In this document: piece by piece, positions 22,190-33,169 of the stretch | Layout of the letters: the number at the start of each line of letters is the position of its first letter | Position numbering within the stretch: position 1 is the first letter of the stretch | DNA from: Ceriagrion tenellum | Lineage: Eukaryota; Arthropoda; Insecta; Odonata; Coenagrionidae | Reading direction: 5' to 3' | Assembly: GCA_963169105.1 (NCBI GenBank) | Contig: OY720637.1 | Coordinates: 32,483,925-32,547,924 of the forward strand | Length of the DNA: 64,000 nucleotides | Notes under the pieces: generated by a model | The model's input: only the letters and a program-made list of their open reading frames with translations | What the model was told of the DNA's origin: nothing | Database searches by the model: none | Translations under genes and position numbers: made by a program

Positions 22190-22463
22190 TATCCTCAAAC
22201 CACGCCTCACGTCTTGACCGCTCACCCGATCCTCCCGCCGACGACCTCCGACCCAGAACCCAACCCAACCTTCCCGTCTCCCCACGCCCATCCAAAAATA
22301 TTTCCCAACCCCTTCCCTCCTTTTTGAACCTCTACGTTCGTTCCTCCACTCCATCTCCTCACGAATCACGGAGTGAGAGGTTACGGAGGGCGTTGGGTAT
22401 TCTCCATCCCTAGCATCTCAACTTAAAATCAAATCCACTAGTCCCCACTTCCTTTGCGGATCG
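22190..22463. other. Pyrimidine-rich, GC-richer stretch
   Basis: Strong C/T bias on the plus strand with many CCC and CCA runs. Open frames on both strands are composition-driven. No recognised feature. Confidence 0.35.
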
Positions 22464-22560
22464 AGTGGTTGTGGTGGCTTAGAGTGCTGAATTCCTATCC
22501 GAAAGAGGCCGGTTTTGATCTCTGGTACACGTGGATACTTCTTACAAAAAAGAGAGGCCT
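22464..22560 (+). mobile_element. SINE head, tRNA-like
   Basis: The plus strand shows ggtggcttagagtgctgaat as an A-box region and ggttttgatctctgg as a decayed B box about 35 bases later. Family membership is unclear. The spacing fits a tRNA-derived pol III promoter. Confidence 0.45.
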
Positions 22561-22704
22561 ATCATAAGCTTCCAGGACGGAAATGGCCATATGGAGCTAA
22601 TTTATTTCCACAGTCCTGAAAAATACTTAAATGGCCGCTTTTATAGGTTACTTTCAACAAATAACTACTGGCAAACAAAAATTCGAGTCGTTAGAGGTAA
22701 AAAA

Positions 22705-22850
22705 AATACCACTTAGACAGGGCTCGAATCCACACTACTCGGATAAGCTAGTTAGCGAAGTTCTTCAAGGGCTGAAATTATCCATGAAAAAATATTTGTC
22801 TTGACCGGGATTCGATTCCGGATCTCCCAATTGCCGGTCAGGTGTGTTGT
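22705..22850 (-). mobile_element. SINE with tRNA-like head, family 2
   Basis: On the minus strand the head is cctgaccggcaattgggagatccggaatcgaatcccggtc, an excellent B-box context, followed by aagacaaatattttttcatggataatttcagcccttg as body. A second copy at 23600-23700 shares both parts (cagtcaggattgg... and ccatgaataaatcatt on the plus strand). Confidence 0.7.
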
Positions 22851-22860
22851 TCCAATGCTT

Positions 22861-23599
22861 TTATTTTATAACAACATCATATTACAATTTATTCAGTAGC
22901 ATATTCAAAAATGGTCATTATACAACACAAAAAAATCCGCTACAAAGATTCATTCATGTAAATGTTCATACAGAAAGGGAGAAAGAAAGTGGATAGGAAC
23001 ATATAAAATTGACAAACACAATGGTGGTGTGCTTTTTCATGCTCCGAGGAGGGTAACTGTTTATTTACTATTTTAATTTTATCGATTAAAGCCGATCTTA
23101 TATTTTTCTAACCTGTTTGACTTTCCACGAAAGTTGCAGTTAATTCTGTTACAATTATGCTTTTCTTGGTGGGAAATAATTTAAAATTTGATGTTAACAG
23201 ATTCTTTTCTCCAATATCTCCATCTCGGAACGTGTCGAAGTATCTAAAAAGGTTTTTAATTGTTTCCCGTTCGCTGTTTGGTCCTTTGCAACCTAGTATT
23301 TTGTGCACTATCTATCCTTCTGCATTTTGGGCATACTTGGGCTATCGCAAAGTCCAAGTTTGTATTTCAGTTAGCAAGTTATACCACCTTCCTTCTTCCT
23401 TCACGACGAATTTCGAGGGGGGTCTATGCGAACTAGATGTTCACACCTCAAGTCTACACTGTAGCATATGAGAAGATAGTCGTGCTTACAAAGCCACTGT
23501 CGTGGTGGATAAACCCAACATTGTCGTTATATAAAGACCAAATAAACGAATTTATGATCAATATATTAACACATGATATGGTACGAAGTCACTCGCACG
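22861..23599. other. Mostly unassigned DNA, possible LINE relic
   Basis: The minus strand around 23250-23345 can be read as QVCPKCRR followed by frame fragments, which faintly recalls the Cys/His motif after the RT of some LINEs. The match is too weak to name. Confidence 0.25.
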
Positions 23600-23700
23600 G
23601 GTGCATATACACCAACGGTTGAAATTTTCCATGAATAAATCATTAGACTTTACCAGGATTCGAACCCGGATCTTCCAATAGCCAGTCAGGATTGGATCTT
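23600..23700 (-). mobile_element. SINE with tRNA-like head, family 2, second copy
   Basis: The plus strand aggattcgaacccggatcttccaatagccagtcagg is the reverse complement of a tRNA-like head with an intact GGTTCGAATCC B box. The adjoining ttgaaattttccatgaataaatcatt matches the body of the copy at 22705-22850. Confidence 0.7.
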
Positions 23701-24119
23701 AGTTCTCAGCCTCCGGTGGTAGGTTCGCAGGGTCATTGATTCATCCTATAGTATTTTTAACAAGGCCCCTTCACGAGGACTGCCTTTTATATGATATCTA
23801 CCCCTCAATCTGGCATGGGTGGCTATGGCAGGAACACTTATTTTTGCTTCAAATTGTCCAGTCCAGGGATAATTGGAATCCGCTAACCCTTCCTCCACAT
23901 CACGGATGTAGTCTATTGACGGCATATTGATCCTAAATTTAAAATGAAAATTATTGCCAAACTCATTATTATTTTGAGCTTCGAAATAGAAATGCAACTA
24001 AGTCAGCAAATACGATGACATCTTCCGCAAAACATGATTTAGAGAAACCACTAATATTATATTTTATGCTCTACTTTTGAAACACTGAAACAGCAGGAAG
24101 CATTTTGGTAACTGCGAAG

Positions 24120-24560
24120 TATGATTACGAGTGATGGAATATATTCGAAAGGTATGTAGTGAGGAGAGAAGCAAAAGTCAAGAAAGAAGTACACCAAAAG
24201 AAAAGGCAACAATCACCTAACAATATTAGCTTGATGCTAATATAGCACTTCATTGAAAGAAATATTTAGAGCACGCTCATCAACGGTGGTGAAACGTGGA
24301 CAGTTACAATTGCAAAGCATAAGAGATTAGAAGCGACGGTAACGAGGTATGATCGCAGGACGGTGACGATAAAACAAAATAATAATACCAAATGAAGCAT
24401 TACCACGACCAGTTGGAGATGCATGAATCTTAATGACTTAAATTACTTTTTAATCATTAAAAATGGTAAATGGAAGAAGAAAACCTATTGGACACATTTT
24501 TCGATTCAGCAGCATCTTGGAGAGCAATGGAATTTGACCTCAGCATTAATAACTTAGTAA
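24120..24560 (+). mobile_element. Decayed LINE fragment with an ETW motif
   Basis: The plus strand reads LINGGETWTVTIAKHKRLEA followed by TVTRYDRRTVTI, which parallels the ALYGSETWTL....LEAFEMWCWRRM.RI region after the RT of LINE C/E-type elements. The rest is too eroded to align. No other copy of this exact sequence lies in the window. Confidence 0.5.
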
Positions 24561-24564
24561 TTTT

Positions 24565-24604
24565 CGCAACGGTTTCATCATTTTGATACAACCGCTTTCA
24601 TCAG
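24565..24604 (-). ncRNA. Hammerhead-like motif, degenerate
   Basis: On the minus strand it reads CTGATGA (24604-24598), an A-rich segment with a weak hairpin, GAAAC (24576-24572), CGTT, then GCG instead of GTH. The GAAACCGTT...GCG part resembles the motif at 61465. It is probably an inactive relic of a Penelope-type terminus. Confidence 0.35.
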
Positions 24605-24624
24605 ATAAACTACACCCTAGGGTT

Positions 24625-24830
24625 ACCCGAGGATTATTATTATTATTTTTGTTCATTTATCCTGGGTAGGATGAGACGGAACCTTTCCCTCTTTCTCCAA
24701 CCCAGTACATACACAAACATCCATGTCCTGGGCAGATAATATTCTACCCAGGCGGGACTGGGTACCCGCAACCCTCGGGTTAGCAGGCGAGGACTTTACC
24801 CCGCCGACACCGGGGCCGATGTCACCTATG
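24625..24830 (-). mobile_element. SINE with tRNA-like head, family 1, second copy
   Basis: It shares acccaggcgggac, gcaggcgaggactttac and ggggccga with the copy at 660-845. The tail end is ttattattattatttttgttcattt on the left. The B box is decayed (gggtaccc). Confidence 0.65.
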
Positions 24831-25985
24831 TGACAAAACCGGTCGTGTGAAAATAGAAAAAAATGTGAATATTATAAAGCTTTCATTGATTCTATCACAA
24901 TTCATATTCACCAAGTTGCGCCTGAAAATATAGAGTTAAATGACTGCTGAAACAAGTCTTAAGAAATGTGGAGAAAGATTGATATGAAATACGCAAAGGC
25001 AACTATGAAGGACGTTAATATGACGATAAATGAATCAGTAAATACGTATAAAAATGCAAAAAGAATGCTGTGGAGAGTCTCCGCCACAAAATAGACAAAA
25101 GAATAAACGGTGTCTTAATACGCAAAAGTCGACCCTGCTTTCATGCAAAAAATTATCCACCTGACATAACAATTGTGCAAAATTTGTCCATAAAATGTAT
25201 AAACAAACCGGTTAAGTGACTTCATATCCAGAAATCTCGTCGGGTTGTTGCCCTGACAACAGTTTCGCTCGAACTATATAATTCAGTGATTTTTCTTGGG
25301 AATCATATTCATTTTCTAGATAAGTCAATAATGTACCTCGACATTACTGCTACAAATACATTAGTTTTAGGCAAAGTAACGGCATAACTGATCCATTCAA
25401 TAAGACCAATAGCGTATCTTAATAGATACAAATTAAACAATGCTTCCATCCTGTATGGCTCCATCTGTTCCCCACTTTAATCAAAAGTTAGCTAGAAAAA
25501 TTCTGAATTGATTAATCCTGCTGGTTATTTCAGCACCGCAACACGCATCGTTGAAAATGGCCTTTACACTCCCTTGGAGAGAGAGCTTCAAGTGAGGAGG
25601 TGAAGAGCTATATAAGACGATGGTGACCTCCGTCCCGGATGCGTCTTACTCGGGAACCGCCTCCCATCTCGCCGTCCGAGCGTGAAAATCCTCGTATTTC
25701 AAATTGTAAGGAGAGAGGCGTTCCATACGCTGGTCAGCGCGTCGTTCAAGTTTCACTCACACTACATTCGTTATCACGTGGGAGTTACGCCGTCGGGTAC
25801 TGAGGTGACTCACCATCTCGATGGACCATGTTCGAGTCTTGGAAACTGCGGCGCTAGTCGGAGGGATCACGACCCGTTCTTGGGTGCAATGTGGAGAACA
25901 CTTAGAATGTCTTACGTAAAATTTCGTTCCATCCATCCCTAAAAAGAGCAAGTGACCTCATCTCAAGATTCCTCCCCAAAAAGAA
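24831..25985. other. Unassigned DNA with a CpG-richer promoter-like patch
   Basis: Apart from 25560-25940 (listed separately) the stretch is AT-rich without recognised features. Confidence 0.4.
25609..25700 (+). promoter_or_regulatory. Possible TATA-type core promoter
   Basis: A TATA box ctatataag (25609-25617) sits at the edge of a CpG-richer block whose next 70 bases (gtcccggatgcgtcttactcgggaaccgcc...) contrast with the AT-rich surroundings. An 86-codon open frame starts at 25682 but shows no known domain. This is the better of the two TATA candidates because of the composition change. No transcript evidence is available from sequence alone. Confidence 0.3.
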
Positions 25986-26745
25986 TTTATTTATTAATTT
26001 ATTTGAGAAAAAGACCACACACAGCCATTTTATAGAGCCATTTTATAGTGAGCGTATAATAAACAAAAAAATCACAAACGTAAAAACATAACAAGAAGAA
26101 GATAACAAATAGTAATAGTCCAACATGGGAAGACTTTTTTTTCGGGAATTTTACATGGCTAGGTTAGCGAAGACACTTGAAGATAGGGTGAAAGAGTTGA
26201 TGTTCTCAGGAAGGGAATTTACAGAAGAGAGGCGAAAAATGAGGGAGTGCTTGGTTAGCGATGGTCAGGGAGTATGGATAATCTGGGAGCAATGAGTTAG
26301 TCCTGGTGTGTCGGGCGGGTATTCTGAAATTTATTGAGGAAACAAGGTCGGGGATGTCAATGGTTGAGTTTAGTGTGTTGTGGATAAGTTTAAGATCAGT
26401 TTTAAGGAAGATATGATCAAATTCATTACCAAGAAAGCATCAGAGGGTAGGTTGCCAAGATTAAGTCCTCTATTTTTAACAATATGTGCAAAGAAGTTAG
26501 TGATACGTTGCTGAGATTTAACATAAAATGGAGCTGACATCCACCATATTGAAGAATAGTAAGAGAGAATGGGAAGAACAATAGATGTGAAATAGGACTG
26601 CAATGCTCTGGAATCTCTAATTTCTGAACAACGGTCTGGTAGGCCTAACAGGGACATGGCTTAACTTTTTATGGTATGGATGTGGTCGGCATAGAGAAGT
26701 TTCTTATCGTTATCACTCCAAGATCCTTATCAATCAATCAAAATC
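25986..26745 (-). mobile_element. LINE family L (CR1/L2-like), RT C-terminal fragment
   Basis: The minus strand encodes KDLGVITIRNFSMPTTSIP, then SEIRDSRALQSYFTSIVLPI, then LSYYSSIWWMSAPFY and QQRITNFFAHI. The KDLGV...H motif and the ...IV.PIL.Y.S.IW block are standard in the thumb region following the RT palm of CR1/L2- and I-type LINEs. The reading frame is open for about 95 codons at 26370-26657, with a frameshift at its upstream side. The 3' part runs to an A/T-rich tail near 25986. I find no second copy. Confidence 0.75.
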
Positions 26746-27534
26746 AGTATGGAATCAAAACTACTGCAATTGCCCATTTTCCCGCCAAAAATCTGTCTAT
26801 AACACTTTGAAATAAATAATTTTCCCGAATTCCCAAAGCACATGATTAGATCTTTCAGAAGGACGAGAAATAACAATTCACCTTAGGCAAAACTTCTTAA
26901 ATTCGTGTACACAGTGAAGACAATCACTCTCTAAATCAGACTTGGGTATTTCAGCAGTAACATTGGCAAGAGCCTACACCTTGACAGTTCGTTCAAACAT
27001 TTATTTGACCCACTTGTATTCCAATTTGGATTTGAAATTGAAAGAGAAACAAATGCAACTGACATCTAATATATCAGAAAATCTGCCATGATTAAGTCAC
27101 ACGTCTGCTAATGGATCATAATCCAAGTATTGCCTGTAATACCTATGATTCCAACTCAAAAACTTACATTATACCAAGGACAATTCCTTTACTTTGCATC
27201 ACTGGTGAGGGAAAGGAGTCTAAAAAAGCCAATTTGCAGTAATATAGAAAGGCTGATTGACAGAATATATGGAATGAAAGAGCACGTAATTGAGCAAAGT
27301 AAAATTTGAAAAAAATACAATATTGTAGGATGATAGATGTCTCAGCCTACACAGAAGCGACTGAAGAGCGCATTTTATTTAAATATCCATGAGAAATCGG
27401 CAACAAAACGATTCCTCAGATTATAGGGACCGAAATTATGGGAAATATTTCTTATCAAAACCACTATCAGTATTATTTCAGGCCTCTCTAAGGGTGTTAA
27501 AAGTTTAAAGGTTAACGAAAGGTACTCGCAATGA
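26746..27534. other. Unassigned AT-rich DNA
   Basis: No open frame or repeat is recognised. Confidence 0.4.
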
Positions 27535-27625
27535 ATGAATGTGAAAATTTTACAGGGCAAATAACCATTTGCCTACACTGGGATTCAAACCCTGATCCCC
27601 GATTTCTCTCCGGGTCCCCCCACCA
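27535..27625 (-). mobile_element. SINE head, tRNA-like
   Basis: The plus strand tgggattcaaaccctgatccc is the reverse complement of a B box (gggtttgaatccca) in a tRNA-like setting. The adjoining gaaaattttacagggcaaata could be the SINE body. Family not assigned. Confidence 0.5.
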
Positions 27626-29509
27626 ATTCCTAGGATTCCTATTACATAGTGAAGTTCTACTGGAGCTATTGAGAACTAAGGCGTTCTTACGAGCTAGCTT
27701 GGCAATAAATTCAAGGTTACAATAATTTTGCACATGGCGTCACAGAATACGATTCTATTGCTCGTAAGAATAACAAGTTCCTTGAGTTTCCCGAAAAATA
27801 TTCACAGCATATAAAACGGCTGGATAGAATAATTGGTTAAAAAAGCACCTCGGCTGAAATTGAGGGATCTGAAGTCTAACACCAGTGCAGGAGAAAGTTT
27901 TTTTACGCTACAAATTTCACCCGCGATAAGGGACATTTGTCAGCTATTACTTCCATAAAAGATCTTACTTTTCCCGAGACCGGCAATACCCTTCGCCACT
28001 CCACGGAAAAGTACGCTCTTGAATATAAGTGAACACTTAGCTGAGGAGCTAGACCGTGAGAGAGGCCTGATCACCGCTTTAAACCGAGTACTTAACTACG
28101 AAAACCTGCGAATGCGGCGGATCAGACTCTTATGTGTATATTTTTTTACCTCTAAAATCACAATACATGACGAATGAATCGTGTTCACAATCGCCACGGG
28201 AGGGAAACTTAATCAGCAAACGCAAGCACTGGTTTCCTCGTCTGCTCTTTCACGCTCCTCGCCACCGGAACGTGAAATATCGAACAACACCTCTCATTGA
28301 AACAACCATAAAGCCTTTCCTCTCCACAAAAAAATATACACGTAAGCATTCACTAATTTTCGCTTAAATTTCTTACGAGAAAGTACTTTTTACGAGACAA
28401 GAAAAGCGCTTTCACTCTTTTAAAAAGAAAACTTGGTTTCTAAGATCCGGGGTCAAAATCGTATGAGAGGTGCTGAAGTAGATTTCTCTTTTCTTCACAG
28501 GCGCACATGGAACGGTGGCAAAGATACAAATCAAGCAACTATGGGATACAAGGATAGAATGCGTGAGCCACAAAAAGAACATTCGATAATTGGCCAAATC
28601 AACCGGAGAACAACATATATATCCACGGGGGGAAGAACGCTGTCGCTCGAAATTCTGACGCCTTTGGACTTCACGCACGAACTGTCTTTATAAATTGGGT
28701 AATATAAATATATTATCATTTCACCGAGGGAGGTAAAATCAGGAGCAATCGACACTTCCAGACAAGATTATGACCACACATACTGAAATTTAAAAAAGAC
28801 TTCCTTATTTTTTACATACGCATATGGTAGCATAGGCTCAATTCCAGGCAATAAAAGGATTGAAGTGATTAATATGACGTCAGATATTGACATTTTTCCC
28901 ACCTGCAGGGCAAAAATATTTGAGATATCAAAGCTGTCGTAGTTCAACCGAGTAAAGAAAGGCACATATTGTTGCACTACCTTTAAGGCTACCTAAAGCT
29001 TCCATTTCTTATGTTTAAAAGAGGTTGCATATTTTTTTTTCTTTTCATGTTGGAAGTACTAAAAATCAAATATTTAATATTTCACATTGAGCTTGCAAGT
29101 TTTTCAACAATAGCATCACCAAGCATGGCTACCACAGTTATCAATATACTTGATCTCAAATTCTAAAACCTTCAACATGATGGCAATAAAAATATGATCA
29201 TGATTCAAAATGAACTATTTGAAATATATCCTCTTTCATCAGTCTTTGGAAAAAACTTTTACCCCAGTAATAAAATAAATTGAATAATTGCCCAACGGAT
29301 ATTTTTGTAAAGCTTGTAAAACAGCAGAGAATTTAAAAGTCAAGTTCACATTTCCCGTAGAATTAGATCCCGATATTTTGGCAAAGAACTGAGAATGGAC
29401 TATCAAAACAGTGTTTTGTAACATAATGACTTTCATCTTAGCCATCTACGTATCTATTATTTTAATGGAGCAATGCCTGAATGTAATAAAGCCAAAAGTC
29501 GCTTGCTAG
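27626..29509. other. Long unassigned stretch
   Basis: Short overlapping open frames only. I see no known domain, RNA gene or repeat. Confidence 0.4.
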
Positions 29510-29770
29510 GATGGGCCATATCATCATGCCTCACTACATCTATGTATCTGACAGAAGCGATAAAATAAGAGAGATACATTGCCAAACTGATAGGTACCAA
29601 AACTCGTTCGTTCCGCACACAATAAGCAACAGTATAAAAAACTGAGCTCCGCTAAATGCACCTTCATTATACTCGTCACCATTTCACCTTCCAAAATCTT
29701 ATCACTTACATCTTTACACAGCTGGTGTCCTGACGCCCCCAAGCTCGGCAGGTAGTTTGTAGATGTAGAT
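29510..29770 (+). mobile_element. LINE family A, 3' end
   Basis: The plus strand encodes SDRSDKIREIHCQTDRYQNS, then FVPHTISNSIKN, and ends ctggtgtcctgacgcccccaagctcggcaggtagtttgtagatgtagat. The two-unit hexamer tail is intact. The usual FFPRT has become FVPHT. It is 5'-truncated. Confidence 0.85.
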
Positions 29771-30039
29771 TATAGAGGAAATTATTAGTATCACCAGCTT
29801 CTTAGACGTAACTCCAATAGCCATAAAGTTCTTTGAATAAGCCCACCCATAAGGGGAATAGGAGAATGGTACACATGGAAACGTATTTGTTCAAAAATCC
29901 ATCACACTCCTAAGTTTCAATTATCTATGAAGTCGAAGGCTTCCGCAGAGACGTTCAGATGGCAGTGAAGGCTTCTCTTCCGCGTGTCGGCCAGAGCTGA
30001 TTTGCCGAACATACCTGAAGTGGACCTTGCCACAATATG

Positions 30040-30282
30040 AAATTTAAAGAGGCAAAATAAATTGCAAAAGGGAACCGCTACTTACCCAGACTCATCAGGG
30101 AGGCCATTGAAATCATAAAAACACCGGAATACATCAACAGAGAAGATGGTTACAAAATCTTCAACGTTTGGAAGAGAGTTTTCATGAAGAAGAAGAGAGT
30201 AACCAATGACAGCGCACCTGACTGAATTGGTGGGAAAATCGGCCCCTATATAAGGCGGACACAATCACGTGCATCTTCACTC
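30040..30282 (+). mobile_element. Penelope-like element, C-terminal coding remnant and 3' flank
   Basis: The plus strand encodes AKGNRYLPRLIREAIEIIKT, then PEYINREDGYKIFNVWKRVF, then a stop. An (R)LIREAIEI....NREDGY.L...W block is characteristic of the C-terminal end of Penelope-like elements, after the GIY-YIG endonuclease, and this assignment rests on that motif. Upstream RT and GIY-YIG domains are absent, so the element is heavily 5'-truncated. The following 3' flank holds a TATA-like cctatataaggcgg (30245-30258). It is then cut at 30282 by a Jockey LINE and resumes at 32883 with the hammerhead-like motif at 32899. Confidence 0.75.
30272..30282. repeat. 11-bp target-site duplication, left copy (Jockey in Penelope)
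   Basis: CATCTTCACTC here is repeated exactly at 32883-32893. The interval between is the Jockey-clade LINE. Confidence 0.8.
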
Positions 30283-32882
30283 TCCTTCACTTCACTGGTC
30301 ATACCCATTTGGAACGCAAATGGAGATCTAAAAAACAAGACTCCAGAATTCTACATGTTCCAGAAGAAATATGATATTGACATGTGCCTCATATCACAAA
30401 CACATTTAAAACCAGAAATGACATGGGAAGTCCTAGAATATACAATTAAAAGGAAAGACAAAGAACGTCTCACAGGCCAAAAGGCCATTGGTAGCCATTT
30501 TAATAAAAGACTCCATGCATTACAACGAACTCCCAGAAACAGATCTGGCGAATCTAGAGGCTGCCGGTGTCACAGTAGAAACCGAACAAGGTGACATTAA
30601 TATGTACTCCTGCTACTTACCCCCATCAAAGAGTTTTGACCACGAGGAATTTTCCTCAATCCTACACCTAAGTGACGCAACAATCCTGGGAGGAGATTTT
30701 AACTATAAGCACCCGGATTGGAACTGCCCGAAAGAAAACAAAAATGGAAAATCATTACTAAATTGGACTCATGACAATGGCGTAAAAATAATTGCTCCCA
30801 CGGAACCCACCAGAATAAATGGTGATAGTTAGATAAACCTGGCGCTTCAAAAGAATATAGGCAGAAGCATGAAAGCGATCACAATAAACGCACTAACAAG
30901 TGATCACTACCCAGTCCTAGTGTATACTGGAACTATGCCTGTATTAACTCAGGACATGGAAAAGCGATTGTGCTTTGGAATAGCCGATTGGGACCTTTTC
31001 CAAAAGCTGATCAGCGACTCCCTTCCAAATATAAACATACCAGATTCCATAACACACAAATAATTATACCATTTGGCTGAAACACTCGAAAAATCTATCC
31101 TAAAAGCCACTCAACAAGCCGTGCCCAGAAAACGAAAGAGACCACCAGATCATATTAAACTAGATGACGCATTAAGGAAGACTGTTAGAGAAAGAAATAA
31201 CCTAAGAAGGAAATATTACAGACTCGGCACTCAATACCTAAAAATACAAATAAGGAATTTGAACAAGTTAATTAAAAAAGCAGTAAAAGAAGAAAGGACT
31301 AAAAGATGGAGGGAACAACTGGCATCAGTGAGCACCACAGACGGGTCCCTGTGGAAAATTGCCAGGCAGCTCAGAAAGACCCCACAGGCAGACCCAAGGG
31401 TAAAAATAGACGAAAGTACCATCTTGTACACATTTAAAGACAAAGCACATTACATGGCGGATGAGCTGGAAAAAGTATTTAGTCCAAACGTACTAAACGA
31501 CAGACCAGATGGCATAAAGCTCCACCCAGAAAATTGGGAGTCCATTAATGAGCACGATCACCCCATAGTAACTACCACAGAAGTTAAAAGTATAATAGAA
31601 AAGCTACCAAATAGAAAAGCACCCGGGGAAGACAACATTACAAACGAAATAATCAAAAGACTTCCACCGACAGCAATACAATATATCACAAAACTCGCAA
31701 ATGCGAGCATTTGTTCTGGGCATTTCCTATCTATATGGTAAATGGCAATAATTAAATGCATCCCGAAAAAAGGGGGTAAAAATCTAAAACCACGAGACCT
31801 TAGGCCCTTATCGCTCCTTTTGAACCTGGAAAAATTGTTACAGAGAGCGATAGTCCCAAAAATACGCAGTATTGCCAACGAACGAGGCGTAATCCCCGAG
31901 GAACAGTTTGGCTTCCGACAACACCACTCGACGACCTAACAGATTCACCGGGTGATTGATTTTATCAATGACGGCTTTAATAAAAAGAAAATGACGATAG
32001 GAATCTTTCTAGATATTTCAAAAGCCTTTGATAAAGTCTGGCACAACGGACTTCTTTATAAAATGGAGCAACTTGGGTTTCCAATATGGACTTTAAAATG
32101 GGCACTCTCTTATTTAAGAGAAAGAGATTTTAAAGTAAAATGGGGATATGAGGTCAGCAACTCAAAGAGGATGACAGCTGGTGTACCTCAAGGGTCCATA
32201 TACGGGCCCTTTTATATAAAGGGCCTAATATATATTATTATTTAATTTTTTCACATCTGATTTTCCAAAAGACAACAGTCTGAGAATAGCCCTATATGCA
32301 GATGACGCAGCCATATTATCAAAGTGCAAAAATACAGAACTTGGTGTCAAAAAGGTGCAGAAAGCACTGGACGAAGCCATAAAATGGTATGAAAAATTGC
32401 GAATTAAAATCAATCCAGGGAAGACGCAGGCCATTTTATTTAAAAGGCCCAAAATTGAAACACCTCGGTGCCGCTGCCTGATCGTGAAGAACCACGCAAC
32501 GCCGGCATGGGCAGGATTACTGACTGAAGCAAATATCAAGAAAATCGAGGTAATGGAGAGAAATTCCATTAGATCGATTCTAGATTCGATTTTCAAGATA
32601 AAATAATCCACAAACCACGACATATACAAGGCAACAAATATAGAAGATGCACGGCAAGTAATCAAAGAACAAGCCAATAATTATTGCGATGAATTAAAAA
32701 GTAGTGACAAAATTGATAAGGGACCTGGCGAGTAATAGACCCGTGGGGTAAATATGCGAGAACTGTGAATGTTATAACCATATAACTGGCAGGGTGAGCC
32801 AAAAACAAAGCCACAGAGCATAAGTCCCCTTCTTTTGGGACATTCTCTGATAACAAAGCTGCTTACGCAGCAGGCCACTCTA
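30283..32882 (+). pseudogene. Jockey-clade LINE ORF2 (endonuclease plus reverse transcriptase), broken
   Basis: This is the most complete coding element in the window. The N-terminal endonuclease begins IPIWNANGDL, then FYMFQKKYDIDMCLISQTHL. After a frameshift near 30487 it gives GGDFNYKHPDWN and a later LTSDHYPV, all standard APE-type endonuclease motifs. The RT follows: KAPGEDNI (31619-31642), RDLRPLSLLLNLEKLLQRAI, EEQFGFRQHHSTT, GIFLDISKAFDKVWHNGL (motif A), AGVPQGS, and YADD (32295-32306), the catalytic site. In-frame stops lie at 30830, 31061, 31739 and 31937. The RT frame is broken near 32204, and the thumb region is deleted after about 32460 (the sequence jumps from LFKRPKIET to ATPAWAG...IKKIEVMERN). 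ORF1 is missing. It is a dead, 5'-truncated copy. Confidence 0.9.
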
Positions 32883-32990
32883 CATCTTCACTCCTGACCT
32901 GAAGAAGACAGCTGCAATGCTGTCGAAACTGTCGTATACGACAATGGAAACACGCGGAGTAGAACCCGAATAGCCTTCACTACCACTTCA
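32883..32990 (+). mobile_element. Penelope-like element 3' terminus, continued
   Basis: The sequence resumes with the second CATCTTCACTC duplication and passes directly into the hammerhead-like motif at 32899-32936, then acgacaatggaaacacgcgg and beyond. The right boundary is not determined. The position, just 3' of the Penelope coding remnant once the LINE is removed, fits the terminal repeat of such an element. Confidence 0.6.
32899..32936 (+). ncRNA. Hammerhead-like ribozyme motif in a Penelope-like terminus
   Basis: The order is CTGAAGA (32899-32905), A, GACAGC, loop TGCAAT, GCTGTC (a perfect 6-bp stem II, 32907-32924), GAAAC (32925-32929), loop TGTC, GTA (32934-32936). CTGANGA and GAAA are the conserved halves of a hammerhead core, and C(N4)G with A-T closing would make a minimal stem III before a GUH cleavage site. 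Two cautions apply: one unpaired base precedes stem II, and the bases next to the core do not form an obvious stem I. Self-cleavage is inferred, not shown. Confidence 0.5.
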
Positions 32991-33169
32991 ATTGTCTAGT
33001 TACGATGTGCCCTGAATGCTTTCACCAAACGTTTCAGAAAAATGTCAACATTCCAAAACGCGTGATCCTCAAATGCCAACTTCGCTTCGATCGTGGGGGT
33101 CACTTCGTGATGACCGCAGATGACAGCTCGCACGGCTCCAAAAAAGAAACAAAAGGCGCATTCATCTCC

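Noticed and set aside
23250..23345. CPKCRR-like Cys motif suggesting a LINE or retroviral zinc knuckle
   Set aside because: The remaining Cys/His positions are missing and the frame is short.
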